Assembly: GCF_000406165.1 (NCBI RefSeq)
Contig: NZ_CM001977.1
Location: 124,001 to 188,000, forward strand
Origin: Dickeya zeae NCPPB 2538
GTDB lineage: Bacteria; Pseudomonadota; Gammaproteobacteria; Enterobacterales; Enterobacteriaceae
DNA length: 64,000 nucleotides
Reading direction: 5' to 3'
A program made the translations under genes and the position numbers. Positions 44,211 to 52,085 of this stretch are shown here, piece by piece; the first letter of the stretch is position 1, and each line of letters begins with the position of its first letter. Under the pieces are notes generated by a model, which did no database searches, was not told where the DNA came from, and saw nothing but the letters and a program-made list of their open reading frames with translations.

Positions 44211-45465
44211 TATCAAGACACGAAAACAACGTTTCCTGGCGCTGGGCACGGTCGCATTGGTTCTGCTGGTCGCCGGGCTGTCTTTCCGACATGCTGATAC
44301 CGGGGCTGCCGATAGCGTACCAGCGCAATGGGTGCGTATTGAACCGCAGCGTCTGGAAAATCAGCTTGGTCTGGTTGGGCAAATTCAGGCAGCGACCAGG
44401 ATAACGCTGGCGGCCCCCTTTGAAGGTGTTGTCCGTGAGGTGCGGGTACGAGAAGGCCAGTCGGTTGTCAGGGATCAAATCCTGCTTTCCCTCGATCCTG
44501 CCTTGCTTGAAATCCAGATGCGTCAGGCTCAGGCCGATGTCCTCAAGGCTCAGCGTGAGGTACAGCAATACCGTCAATGGGAAAAAGGGGCTGAGGTTTC
44601 TCGTGCACGGCGCGCTGTCGCAAATGCCAGACAGGAATTGAGCAATACCGAAGCCAGTTTACGCGATACACAAACGCTGTTTGCGCGCGGTATTGTGGCG
44701 CGAATGGAAGTGGATGCGCTCACGCAACAAGTACGCACGCAGCGTCAGGAACTACTTGCGGCACAGGAAGAATTTGCCACGGTGTTAGCGCGCGGGCAGG
44801 GTGAGGAACGTAAGATTGGCGAGATGGAGTTGCTCAATGCACAGGCGCGTTATCAGGCACTGGAAGTGATGTACGCGCACCGGGATATTACCGCACCGGT
44901 CACGGGTTTTATTGTCCGGCCCACCACACCGGAAAACAGCCGACCGGTGATGGTGCAGCCCGGTGTTCAGGTGGCGCAGGGAACGCCGCTACTGACGCTG
45001 ATTGGACAGGATCGTTTCCAGGTACTCGCGCGCGTTGAGGAAACCGACTTGCACTTGTTGCAGGAAGGCATGCCGGTACAAATCACCGGGGACGGTTTTG
45101 CTGGTCAGGAACTGGTCGGGCACATAGCTTCTATCGCCGTTCAGGGTAGCGAAACGGATGTGCAGAGCGCTGGCGCGCGCTACGACATCGTGGTCTCGGT
45201 CGATAGCGCATTGTCGGACTTTACGCCCCCCATTCGCCTCGGGATGAGTGCGCGGCTGGCGGTTATCTTGTATCGCACTGAGCAGGGCATGGCCGTTGCG
45301 CCAGAGGCGATACAGACTGATGAGCATGGTCAGCCCTACGTGTTTTACCGGCCGACACCGGATGCACCGGTTTCCAGAGTCCTTGTCACACCCGGTCGGT
45401 CTGTGGTTCAAGGGGTGGAAGTACAAGGTCTGCAAGCCGGTTACGTTCAGGTGTTTTCCCGATAA
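44203..45465 (+). CDS. Periplasmic membrane-fusion protein (HlyD/MacA type)
   Basis: A 420-residue adaptor. One N-terminal membrane anchor (FLALGTVALVLLVAGLSF) is followed by a lipoyl-type half (ITLAAPFEGVVREVRVREGQSV), a long coiled-coil hairpin (residues ~100-215), the second lipoyl half (DITAPVTGFIVRP) and beta-barrel domains. ATG 44203 overlaps the preceding stop. Links permease and outer-membrane factor into one trans-envelope channel. The TAA stop at 45463-45465 lies inside a 21-bp direct repeat that is also the relic of the former iaaA 3' end. Confidence 0.9.
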   Translation: MINIKTRKQRFLALGTVALVLLVAGLSFRHADTGAADSVPAQWVRIEPQRLENQLGLVGQIQAATRITLAAPFEGVVREVRVREGQSVVRDQILLSLDPALLEIQMRQAQADVLKAQREVQQYRQWEKGAEVSRARRAVANARQELSNTEASLRDTQTLFARGIVARMEVDALTQQVRTQRQELLAAQEEFATVLARGQGEERKIGEMELLNAQARYQALEVMYAHRDITAPVTGFIVRPTTPENSRPVMVQPGVQVAQGTPLLTLIGQDRFQVLARVEETDLHLLQEGMPVQITGDGFAGQELVGHIASIAVQGSETDVQSAGARYDIVVSVDSALSDFTPPIRLGMSARLAVILYRTEQGMAVAPEAIQTDEHGQPYVFYRPTPDAPVSRVLVTPGRSVVQGVEVQGLQAGYVQVFSR

Positions 45466-45477
45466 ATCCCCACTACG
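45447..45477 (-). pseudogene. iaaA: Displaced original 3' end of iaaA
   Basis: Read on the minus strand, 45476 to 45447 encodes VVGIYRENT and then TGA. The intact iaaA copy at 47323 ends VVGIYRD and TAA. E. coli IaaA continues GIYREK at this point, so the left copy has the conserved Glu and looks like the ancestral terminus. This means iaaA and the fusion-protein gene once overlapped tail to tail by about 19 bp, and the Hcp cassette was inserted between. Confidence 0.75.
45457..45477 (+). repeat. 21-bp direct repeat, left copy
   Basis: Starts TCCCGATAAATCCCC and is identical over 21 bases to 47327-47347. It spans the stop codon of the membrane-fusion protein. The two copies enclose 1,849 bp holding the Hcp cassette. 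Confidence 0.92.
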
Positions 45478-45577
45478 ATATGTTTGTTACTTTCCTGCTA
45501 CTCGAATTATTTTTGATATAGTGAATTTTGATTGGGGATTTATAATTATCTTTCATTGTCTCTATATGGATTTTCAT

Positions 45578-45883
45578 CTAACAGATGTTCAATCTGATAA
45601 AGAAACGCCATAGCCAGTATAAAAATAAAAAAGAAATGAATATTATAGTGCTTGTTTTTTTAAATCGCTCTTTAAAGAGAATGATAAAAAATGGAAGTAT
45701 AAGAAGAAAAAATGAAATCGGTGCAGTAACATCACGTATATCATCAGTTACAAATGTTTTAAATGCCACGCAGGCGTTGAAAACCTCTTTTCCATCAATG
45801 TAGGATTCCTCCTTAAATAAAGAGAATAAATGTAACAACGAAATAAAAAAGATAAAAATAAAAAATTTTACCTGGATTCGCAT
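45578..45883 (-). CDS. Small membrane protein, candidate T6SS immunity protein
   Basis: A 101-residue protein with three hydrophobic segments (KFFIFIFFISLLHLFSLF, ISFFLLILPFFIILF, IIFISFLFLYWLWRF). AT-rich. GAGAGGAAG precedes ATG 45883, one base after the upstream stop, so it is co-translated with the lysozyme-like gene. A small integral membrane protein directly after a cell-wall-directed effector is the common position of an immunity gene. Not recognised by family, so the immunity role is inferred from position and topology. Confidence 0.65.
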   Translation of the reverse strand: MRIQVKFFIFIFFISLLHLFSLFKEESYIDGKEVFNACVAFKTFVTDDIRDVTAPISFFLLILPFFIILFKERFKKTSTIIFISFLFLYWLWRFFIRLNIC

Positions 45884-45884
45884 G

Positions 45885-46589
45885 TCATCTTCCTCTCAGT
45901 ATTTTATTGATGGATTCTTTTCTCTCAACTATCTTTCTGCCGTAAGAGCTGTATTCTCGTTGTGGTGAGCCAATGGGTGACGACAGTGAGTTGATAAAGT
46001 CTTCTTTTTTTCTCTCAATGCCTCTATTATACCTTGAACCAGCTAAAATAACTTGTTCATCAGTTAGTGAGCCGGTGTCAGCTATATCAGGATAGTCATG
46101 TAGGATGAGTGTTTTGATGTGTTTAGCAACGATTCTTATATTAAAACTATCTGATAATAAACAATTAGACAGTTGCAACTGCTGTCTTGATGTTAATGTT
46201 GCAGGGTTTATACCAATAGTTTCTGCTGCAGCTCTTAGCTGAATAGCGAGCGAACCTACTGACGTAGCATTTGAAGATGTATTGTTGCCGTTGAAATTGT
46301 CATTAATCATTTGCCTGATTTGCAATACACCATAGGCTTTAAATCGTTCTGGTGTGCCACCCACTTCTGCCAAGGCGATACCAGCTAATAAAAATGCTGG
46401 TATGTTTTCTTCATGCGCATATTGTATAATTCTTTCTCTGTTATAAGTCACATAAGCCGTTTTATAAGCCCATAAGTAGTATTTTCCGGTAATAAGTCTA
46501 GGGTTATCTGGTAGTTGCCATCTGATGACGTCGAATCCATTAAATTTTGGAAAGCCGAGCTCGTCTACATCACAGAATTGATTTTTCAT
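45885..46589 (-). CDS. Putative T6SS effector with lysozyme/transglycosylase-like domain
   Basis: A 234-residue protein without signal peptide. IPAFLLAGIALAEVGGTPERFKAYGVLQIRQM resembles the catalytic helix and following turn of lysozyme-like transglycosylases, with the Glu of ALAEVGG as candidate acid; ILAGSRYNRGIE resembles the substrate-binding asparagine region. It follows the Hcp gene by 9 bp and precedes a small membrane protein, so it fits an Hcp-delivered peptidoglycan hydrolase. AAGGGA precedes ATG 46589. The enzymatic class is tentative; the cassette logic is more certain. Confidence 0.66.
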   Translation of the reverse strand: MKNQFCDVDELGFPKFNGFDVIRWQLPDNPRLITGKYYLWAYKTAYVTYNRERIIQYAHEENIPAFLLAGIALAEVGGTPERFKAYGVLQIRQMINDNFNGNNTSSNATSVGSLAIQLRAAAETIGINPATLTSRQQLQLSNCLLSDSFNIRIVAKHIKTLILHDYPDIADTGSLTDEQVILAGSRYNRGIERKKEDFINSLSSPIGSPQREYSSYGRKIVERKESINKILRGR

Positions 46590-46598
46590 ATTATTCCC

Positions 46599-47078
46599 TT
46601 AGAAACTACTCTCTCCCCATATACTGTATCCTGATGTTCTGGCAATGTGGTGGCTCCACTGAATATCAGAGTATTTTATACTTATGAGCTCTTCAGGTTG
46701 GTTATCAGCATGATTTATAGCGTGGGGATAGATAACGCTTAGTTTAACAATAAAGGCTTTATTTATTTTTATTGAATAGTAAAGTTCAACTCCGCCGGTT
46801 TCTGATGTTCTATAAAATTTAAAGTGCAACGAGAGTTCCTCATTTTCTGTTATCGCTACACCAAGTAATGGGGATGATTTATCAATGAGTTTTGTGAACG
46901 AAACAGGCATATGATTGATATTCATCGCCCTTGTCATGTCGTGCTCAAATGATAGGACAAATATTTCATCGCCATGTGCTTTCTGGTATTTATTACCTAT
47001 TGATTCAAATGTAGAACATCCGGAAGAAATTAAACCTTGGTTTTTTCCTTCGATCGTTAAATAGATTAAATTAGCCAT
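46599..47078 (-). CDS. hcp: T6SS Hcp-family tube/effector-carrier protein
   Basis: A 159-residue Hcp family protein: MANLIYLTIEGKNQGLISSGC and SIGNKYQKAHGDEIFVLSFEH are the family's standard opening, and the C-terminal beta strands (ISIKYSDIQWSH) are present. Hcp forms hexameric rings of the T6SS tube and can carry effectors. No other T6SS gene lies in the window, so this is an orphan hcp that would depend on a main cluster elsewhere. AAGGAG lies 12 bases before ATG 47078, slightly far. First gene of a three-gene cassette. Confidence 0.9.
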   Translation of the reverse strand: MANLIYLTIEGKNQGLISSGCSTFESIGNKYQKAHGDEIFVLSFEHDMTRAMNINHMPVSFTKLIDKSSPLLGVAITENEELSLHFKFYRTSETGGVELYYSIKINKAFIVKLSVIYPHAINHADNQPEELISIKYSDIQWSHHIARTSGYSIWGESSF

Positions 47079-47322
47079 AGTTTATCAACGCTCCTTGTTG
47101 TTAATTAGCGCACTTAACCATATTTATATCCTTTTGTCTAAATGTTTTTTATTTATGATATGGGTGTAAATATTGGCAGTAGGGTAATTTGAAAAGAAAA
47201 ACGTGTTGGCTCTGCCACTCGTTAACAATCAGCGCGGGTGAGGTTGATGGATTGATCTATTGGTACCAGAAAGGAATACGGGTTTTCCTTTCTGGTGTGC
47301 GACTTCCTTCGCCGACGGGTGT
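47079..47322. other. Intergenic region at right edge of Hcp cassette
   Basis: 244 bp. The left half is AT-rich and must hold the promoter of the hcp cassette. The right half is GC-richer and contains a perfect 12-bp inverted repeat, ACCAGAAAGGAA / TTCCTTTCTGGT at 47265-47276 and 47285-47296, with an 8-base loop and no T-run. No gene is seen. Confidence 0.6.
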
Positions 47323-48287
47323 TTAATCCCGATAAATCCCCACTACGGCGTCCTCGCCGACATAACCGTATCCACGGTACATGCCTTCGCTGTTGAACGG
47401 CAGTGCGATATTGCCTTGATGATCAACGGCGATAAGCCCGCCGCTACCGCCCAGCGCCAGCACTTTTTCCATCACGACTTTATCGGCGGCTTGCGACAGC
47501 GGCAGGTTGGCATATTCCATCAGTGCGGAGACATCATAGGCGGCGACGGTACGCATGAACACCTCGCCGGTGCCAGTGCAGGAGACCGCGACGGTGCGGT
47601 TGTTGGCGTAGCAGCCAGCGCCGATGATCGGTGAGTCGCCGACACGTCCGGCGCGTTTGTTGGTCATGCCGCCGGTGGACGTAGCGGCTGCCAGATTCCC
47701 GGCGGCGTCCAGCGCAACGGCTCCCACCGTACCGAATTTGCGATCCGGATCGAGCGGATCGGCGCCCTGCTGTGTTTGTCGTTCGCCGTCGTGATCCAGC
47801 AGGATCTTGTCATTGCCTGCCTGCGCTTTTAGCAACTGCTGATAGCGTTCGTCGGTGGAGAAAAATCTGGCTCGACCATCTCCAGCCCTTGCTCACGGGC
47901 GAAGGTTTCTGCGCCTTCTGCCGTGAACATTACGTGCGGGCTGCGTTCCAGCACGGTGCGAACAGCCAGAATCGGGTTGCGGATATGGTTAACCCCGGCA
48001 ATGGCACCCGCGTCCAGCGAGCGGCCATCCATAATACTGGCATCCAGTTCGTGGGTGCCACGGTGGGTAAATACGGCACCTTTGCCAGCATTGAACAACG
48101 GGCACTCTTCCAGCAGACGTACGGCTTCGGTGACCGCATCCAGCGCGCTGCCGTTGGCCGCCAGAATCTCCTGTCCACGGGTGACAATCGCCTGCAACGC
48201 GGCGCGATAGCGCTGTTCTTTTTCACTGTCCATCGCCGTGCGGCTCAGCGCGCCTGCGCCGCCATGAATCACAATGACCGGTTTCAT
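47323..48287 (-). pseudogene. iaaA: Isoaspartyl peptidase/L-asparaginase IaaA, frameshifted
   Basis: Two overlapping frames together encode a full IaaA (Ntn-hydrolase that cleaves isoaspartyl dipeptides and asparagine). The first, from ATG 48287, runs MKPVIVIHGGAGALSR to MVEPDFSPP; the second, ending at 47323, contains the autocleavage threonine in GTVGAVALD and GGMTNKRAGRVGDSP. The break falls at a run of five A on the + strand (47861-47865), where one missing base would restore FFSTDERYQQLL. Either a recent inactivating slip, a phase-variable tract or a sequencing error. The C-terminus was also altered by the adjacent cassette insertion. Confidence 0.85.
47327..47347 (+). repeat. 21-bp direct repeat, right copy
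   Basis: Identical over 21 bases to 45457-45477. It codes for the last residues of the present iaaA frame; three bases beyond it the frame meets a new TAA. Confidence 0.92.
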
Positions 48288-48316
48288 CTTGGATGTACTT
48301 CCTTATGTTCAGGGCA

Positions 48317-49138
48317 TTAATTCTGCGTGGTTGCCAGATAGGAAAAGGCACCCAGCAAGCTGACGATCGGCGCGATGGTGGGTGACTGGTAACCCACGGT
48401 GATGGCATCTTTGCGAACAACGCCGGGGATCAGGCAGAACAGGTCTGCCAGTACTGGTTTGGCGACCATCAGTTCCAGCTCATACGGTGGCTGCAAACGG
48501 GTGGTGGTTTCTTTATGCGCTTTTTGCACTGCCTGGGTTGCTGCCAGCCGGATAGCGTTGCGGGCGGCCTCCGGGCTGAGCGATTCTGCCGCGGTCTGGG
48601 AAATGGCGCGTTTCACGCAGGCATAATCGGCCGCCGGGTAGTAGCGGTTGATCCAGCTTTGCAGTGTGTCGTCACCGCTAACCAGCCACAACGGGGTGTT
48701 CAGTTCAGCACCTGCCGCTGCGTAGATGTCGCTTTCGCCCATCACTTCACCGTTAATACGCACCCGATAAAATGCCCGGCCGTTAATGGTGTGCGCCAAT
48801 ACGCCGTGCTCACCGGCGGCACTGTGGTAGCCGATGAACATCAAACCATCGAATTGCTGCTGTTGCAGCCCTTCCACCATCGACAAACCGCGTGGTTTGC
48901 CCTGCACCAAACGGGCGCGCGGGTCGATGTTTTCAGCGCGCAGGTTGGTCATGGCGGCATGACTGTCGGCCACGACCACCTCGCTGGCACCACCGGCGAA
49001 CGCGCCTTCGATGGCGGCGTTCACTTCCTGTTCCATCAACCCGCGTGCTATCTGGTGTTCCGGTGTGCCGGGGCTACACTGTTCCGGTCGCATCACACCC
49101 GCGATGCCTTCGATATCCGCAGAAATAAATACTTTCAT
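48317..49138 (-). CDS. D-aminopeptidase DppA family (M55)
   Basis: A 273-residue zinc peptidase of family M55, which includes the B. subtilis D-aminopeptidase DppA. SADIEGIAGV at the N-terminus and VVADSHAAMTN, FIGYHSAAGEHG and HTINGRAF follow the family pattern of metal and catalytic residues. It removes N-terminal D-amino acids from short peptides. The gene lies between a P1-family aminopeptidase and iaaA, downstream of a peptide importer, so it probably cleaves imported peptides in the cytoplasm. Confidence 0.9.
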   Translation of the reverse strand: MKVFISADIEGIAGVMRPEQCSPGTPEHQIARGLMEQEVNAAIEGAFAGGASEVVVADSHAAMTNLRAENIDPRARLVQGKPRGLSMVEGLQQQQFDGLMFIGYHSAAGEHGVLAHTINGRAFYRVRINGEVMGESDIYAAAGAELNTPLWLVSGDDTLQSWINRYYPAADYACVKRAISQTAAESLSPEAARNAIRLAATQAVQKAHKETTTRLQPPYELELMVAKPVLADLFCLIPGVVRKDAITVGYQSPTIAPIVSLLGAFSYLATTQN

Positions 49139-49169
49139 GTCAGCGTCCTTATCGCCTGTGCTCAGGCGG

Positions 49170-50225
49170 TTATGCGAAATCTTGTGCCAGACGGTCCAGT
49201 ACCTGTGTCAGGGCCGGGCGATGGTGGCCGCGAAAACCGGTGACGGCTTCGGCGTGTAACAATGCATCCAGCACCGCGTGTTCGGTGGCGTCGGCCGCGG
49301 CATTCAGTAACGGCTCCAGTTGCGCGTCTTCCGGTGGTCGCGGTGTGGGTTGGGTGGAAAAGGCCACCGCGATATCGCCGGAGCCATGCCCCCAATAGCT
49401 GCCGAGGCGGCCGAGCCCGGCCCCCGCACGGCGGGCGATGCGGGTCAACTGACGGGCATCAAGTGCGGCGTCAGTCGCCATAATAATGATGATGGAACCG
49501 GCATCCTGCTGCGGCGTCAGCTCTGGCAGCAACGGCGCAATGGCGTCGCCGACCTGCACGCCGCCCAGCGTCAGGGCGGGCAGTGTGCCGAAATTGGCCA
49601 GCACCAGTACCCCGAGGGTGGCGTCCAGTTCCGCAATCTGCCGCGAGGCGGTGCCGATGCCGCCTTTGAGCGCGAAGCAGCTCATGCCGCGACCGGCACC
49701 CACGCTGCCACGAGCGAAATCCACCGTGGCGCTATCCAACGCGGCGCGCGCCATCGCTTCGGTGACGGCCAGCGCCTGAATATCATTGAGCCAGCCGTCG
49801 TTGCACTCTAGCGCCAGTGGATTGACGGTCGGCAAACGGCGGCCCAGTTCGGGATTACGGGCAATCGCGTCGCGTACCAGCGTCGTGAAGAGTGTGCCGA
49901 CTGACAGGGTGTTGCTGAGCAGGATGGGGGTTTGTAATTGCCCCAGTTCTTCAATCTGCACCAGCCCTACCGGTTTGGCGAAACCGTTGAGCACAGCCGC
50001 CCCGCAGGGCAGCGGCTGTATAAACAGGTTATCGCTGTTTGGCACAATGGCGGTCACGCCGGTCTGAATCTCGCCTTCGGCCAGCGTAGCATGGCCGACC
50101 CGCACGCCGGGCACGTCGCTCAGGCGATTATGCGGGCCGCAGGGCAGGCGCGGTGTGCCGAGTTGTCGCTCTGTCCGCCAGCGTTGCAGCAGCGGTAACA
50201 GTTGCGCCTGTTGATAAGGTGTCAT
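49170..50225 (-). CDS. P1-family (S58/DmpA) aminopeptidase
   Basis: A 351-residue self-processing aminopeptidase of family S58. N-terminal NRLSDVPGVRVGHATL and the central GSVGAGRGMSCFALKGGIGTASR hold the substrate and autocleavage motifs, although the cleavage site here should be checked by alignment. Related enzymes (DmpA, BapA) release N-terminal D- or beta-amino acids. It stands 12 bp after the second permease gene and upstream of the M55 enzyme, which fits a D-peptide degrading set. Confidence 0.87.
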   Translation of the reverse strand: MTPYQQAQLLPLLQRWRTERQLGTPRLPCGPHNRLSDVPGVRVGHATLAEGEIQTGVTAIVPNSDNLFIQPLPCGAAVLNGFAKPVGLVQIEELGQLQTPILLSNTLSVGTLFTTLVRDAIARNPELGRRLPTVNPLALECNDGWLNDIQALAVTEAMARAALDSATVDFARGSVGAGRGMSCFALKGGIGTASRQIAELDATLGVLVLANFGTLPALTLGGVQVGDAIAPLLPELTPQQDAGSIIIIMATDAALDARQLTRIARRAGAGLGRLGSYWGHGSGDIAVAFSTQPTPRPPEDAQLEPLLNAAADATEHAVLDALLHAEAVTGFRGHHRPALTQVLDRLAQDFA

Positions 50226-50236
50226 GATCGGTTTGC

Positions 50237-51139
50237 TCAGCTTTTCAGTTTCGGGTCCAGCGTATCGCGCAGCGCATCGCCCAGCAGGTTAAAGGCCAGC
50301 ACGGTGCAGAAAATCGCTAAACCGGGGAAGACGCTGACGTGCCACTGGCCTGCCATCATCATGCTGCGGCTCATCGCCAGAATGTTGCCCCATTCAGGCA
50401 CGTCCGGTTCCGGCCCCAGGCCGATGAAACTCAGCCCGGCAGCGGTCAGAATACTGGTGCCGATACGCATGGTGAAATAGACAATCACGTTCGGCAAGGT
50501 ACCCGGCAGAATATGGCGTAACAGGATGACTCGGTCCGGCGCACCAGCGCAGCGGACGGCTTCAACGTAGGCCGCCTGTTTGAGTGAGAGCGTGGAGGCG
50601 CGCACAATGCGGGCGAACACCGGTACGCTGAATACCGCTACCGCGATAATCACGTTATTCAGGCCAGGGCCGAGGATTGCCACCACGGCAATCGCCAGCA
50701 ACATGCCGGGGAACGCGAATAATACGTCGCAGCCGCGCATGATCAGCATGTCGATAGTGCGGCCATAGTAGCCCGCCAGCAAGCCGAGGGCGATGCCTAC
50801 CACCATACCCAGCGTGACGGAGACGATGCCGATGTACAGCGAAATGCGTGCGCCGTATATGATGCGGCTCATCACATCGCGGCCCAGATCGTCGGTGCCC
50901 ATCCAGTGGCTGGCGGAAGGCGATGCGCCGAGCGCCATCCAGTCTGGCTCCATCGGGTTCCAGGGCGCCAGCCAGGGGGCGAACACCGCCACCAGCACCA
51001 GCAGTAACACAAAACCGCCGGAGGCCAGCGCCATCGGGTTGCGGATGAACGCATGCAGAAAATCGCGCCACGGTGAACGAATCGTACTGTCGTTCAGGGC
51101 GGAGGAGGGTGCCACGATCGGTTCTTGAGAGGTGTTCAT
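50237..51139 (-). CDS. gsiD: Peptide/glutathione ABC transporter permease (GsiD-like)
   Basis: A 300-residue DppC-type permease: long N-terminal cytoplasmic stretch, first helix ASGGFVLLLVLVAVFAPWLAPW, the marker HWMGTDDLGRDVMSRIIYG and the EAA loop AVRCAGAPDRVILLRHILPG. AGGAG precedes ATG 51139. The gene order iaaA next to a gsi-type operon matches E. coli, which supports GsiD rather than a generic dipeptide system; the substrate may nonetheless differ. Confidence 0.88.
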   Translation of the reverse strand: MNTSQEPIVAPSSALNDSTIRSPWRDFLHAFIRNPMALASGGFVLLLVLVAVFAPWLAPWNPMEPDWMALGASPSASHWMGTDDLGRDVMSRIIYGARISLYIGIVSVTLGMVVGIALGLLAGYYGRTIDMLIMRGCDVLFAFPGMLLAIAVVAILGPGLNNVIIAVAVFSVPVFARIVRASTLSLKQAAYVEAVRCAGAPDRVILLRHILPGTLPNVIVYFTMRIGTSILTAAGLSFIGLGPEPDVPEWGNILAMSRSMMMAGQWHVSVFPGLAIFCTVLAFNLLGDALRDTLDPKLKS

Positions 51140-51147
51140 CGCAGCTC

Positions 51148-52068
51148 CTAACGCAGACGAATGGCTGGGTTCACCACTGCGTACAGCAGGTCGACCAGCA
51201 GGTTGATCAGGATAAATTCAAATACGAACAGCATCACCAGTGCCTGAATCACCGGCTGATCCTGGCTCTTGATGGATTCAATCAACAGCCAGCCGAGCCC
51301 CGGCCAGTTGAACACGCTTTCCACCACAATCGAACCACCCAGCAGAAAGCCGAACTGCAACCCGAGCATGGTGATAACCGGGATCAGCGCGTTACGCATC
51401 ACGTGTTTCCAGACAATCAATCGCTGGCGCAGCCCTTTGGCGCGGGCGGTGCGCACGTAGTCTTCCTGCATGACTTCCAGAAACGCCGAGCGGGTAAAGC
51501 GCGCCATCACCGCTGCGACCGACGCGCCCAGCGTCAGCGCGGGCAGAATAATGTCGGTCGGTTTGTTGAAACCGCTGACCGAGAAAAGGCCGAACGGCAT
51601 AGCGACAAACTGAATTAACAACAGGCCGAGCCAGAACGGCGGCATCGAAATGCCACCTACGGCCAGACTCATCAGTGACCAGTCCTGCCATTTGCCGCGT
51701 TTAAGCGCGGCAAATACGCCGATCAGCAGGCCAAGGATCACCGACCAGGCGAAACCGGCCAGCGCCAGCCATAGCGTCGGCAGAAAACTTTTCTTGATGA
51801 CACTCAGCACCGGCTGCTGGGTACGGTAGGTGACGCCAAGGTCACCGTGTACCAACCCGGTCAGCCAGTGGAGATACTGCTGCGGCAGCGGATCGTTCAA
51901 CCCCAAATGCTCACGGGCGGCTTCCACCGCCTCAATGGGCGCGTCGGGGCCGGCATAGATCCGTGCCGGGTCACCCGGTAACAGCTTGATGAAACCGAAC
52001 ACCAACAGGGAGATCACCAGCAAAACCGGGATCATTTCCAGCAAACGTCGGACGATATAAGCAAACAT
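51148..52068 (-). CDS. gsiC: Peptide/glutathione ABC transporter permease (GsiC-like)
   Basis: A 306-residue DppB-type permease, the same length as E. coli GsiC. N-terminal helix RRLLEMIPVLLVISLLVFGFIKLLPGDPA and the EAA loop ARAKGLRQRLIVWKHVMRNAL are present. ATG 52068 follows AGGGGA. It forms the membrane channel with the downstream permease. Confidence 0.89.
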   Translation of the reverse strand: MFAYIVRRLLEMIPVLLVISLLVFGFIKLLPGDPARIYAGPDAPIEAVEAAREHLGLNDPLPQQYLHWLTGLVHGDLGVTYRTQQPVLSVIKKSFLPTLWLALAGFAWSVILGLLIGVFAALKRGKWQDWSLMSLAVGGISMPPFWLGLLLIQFVAMPFGLFSVSGFNKPTDIILPALTLGASVAAVMARFTRSAFLEVMQEDYVRTARAKGLRQRLIVWKHVMRNALIPVITMLGLQFGFLLGGSIVVESVFNWPGLGWLLIESIKSQDQPVIQALVMLFVFEFILINLLVDLLYAVVNPAIRLR

Positions 52069-52085
52069 GGTGATCCCCTGTGCGA

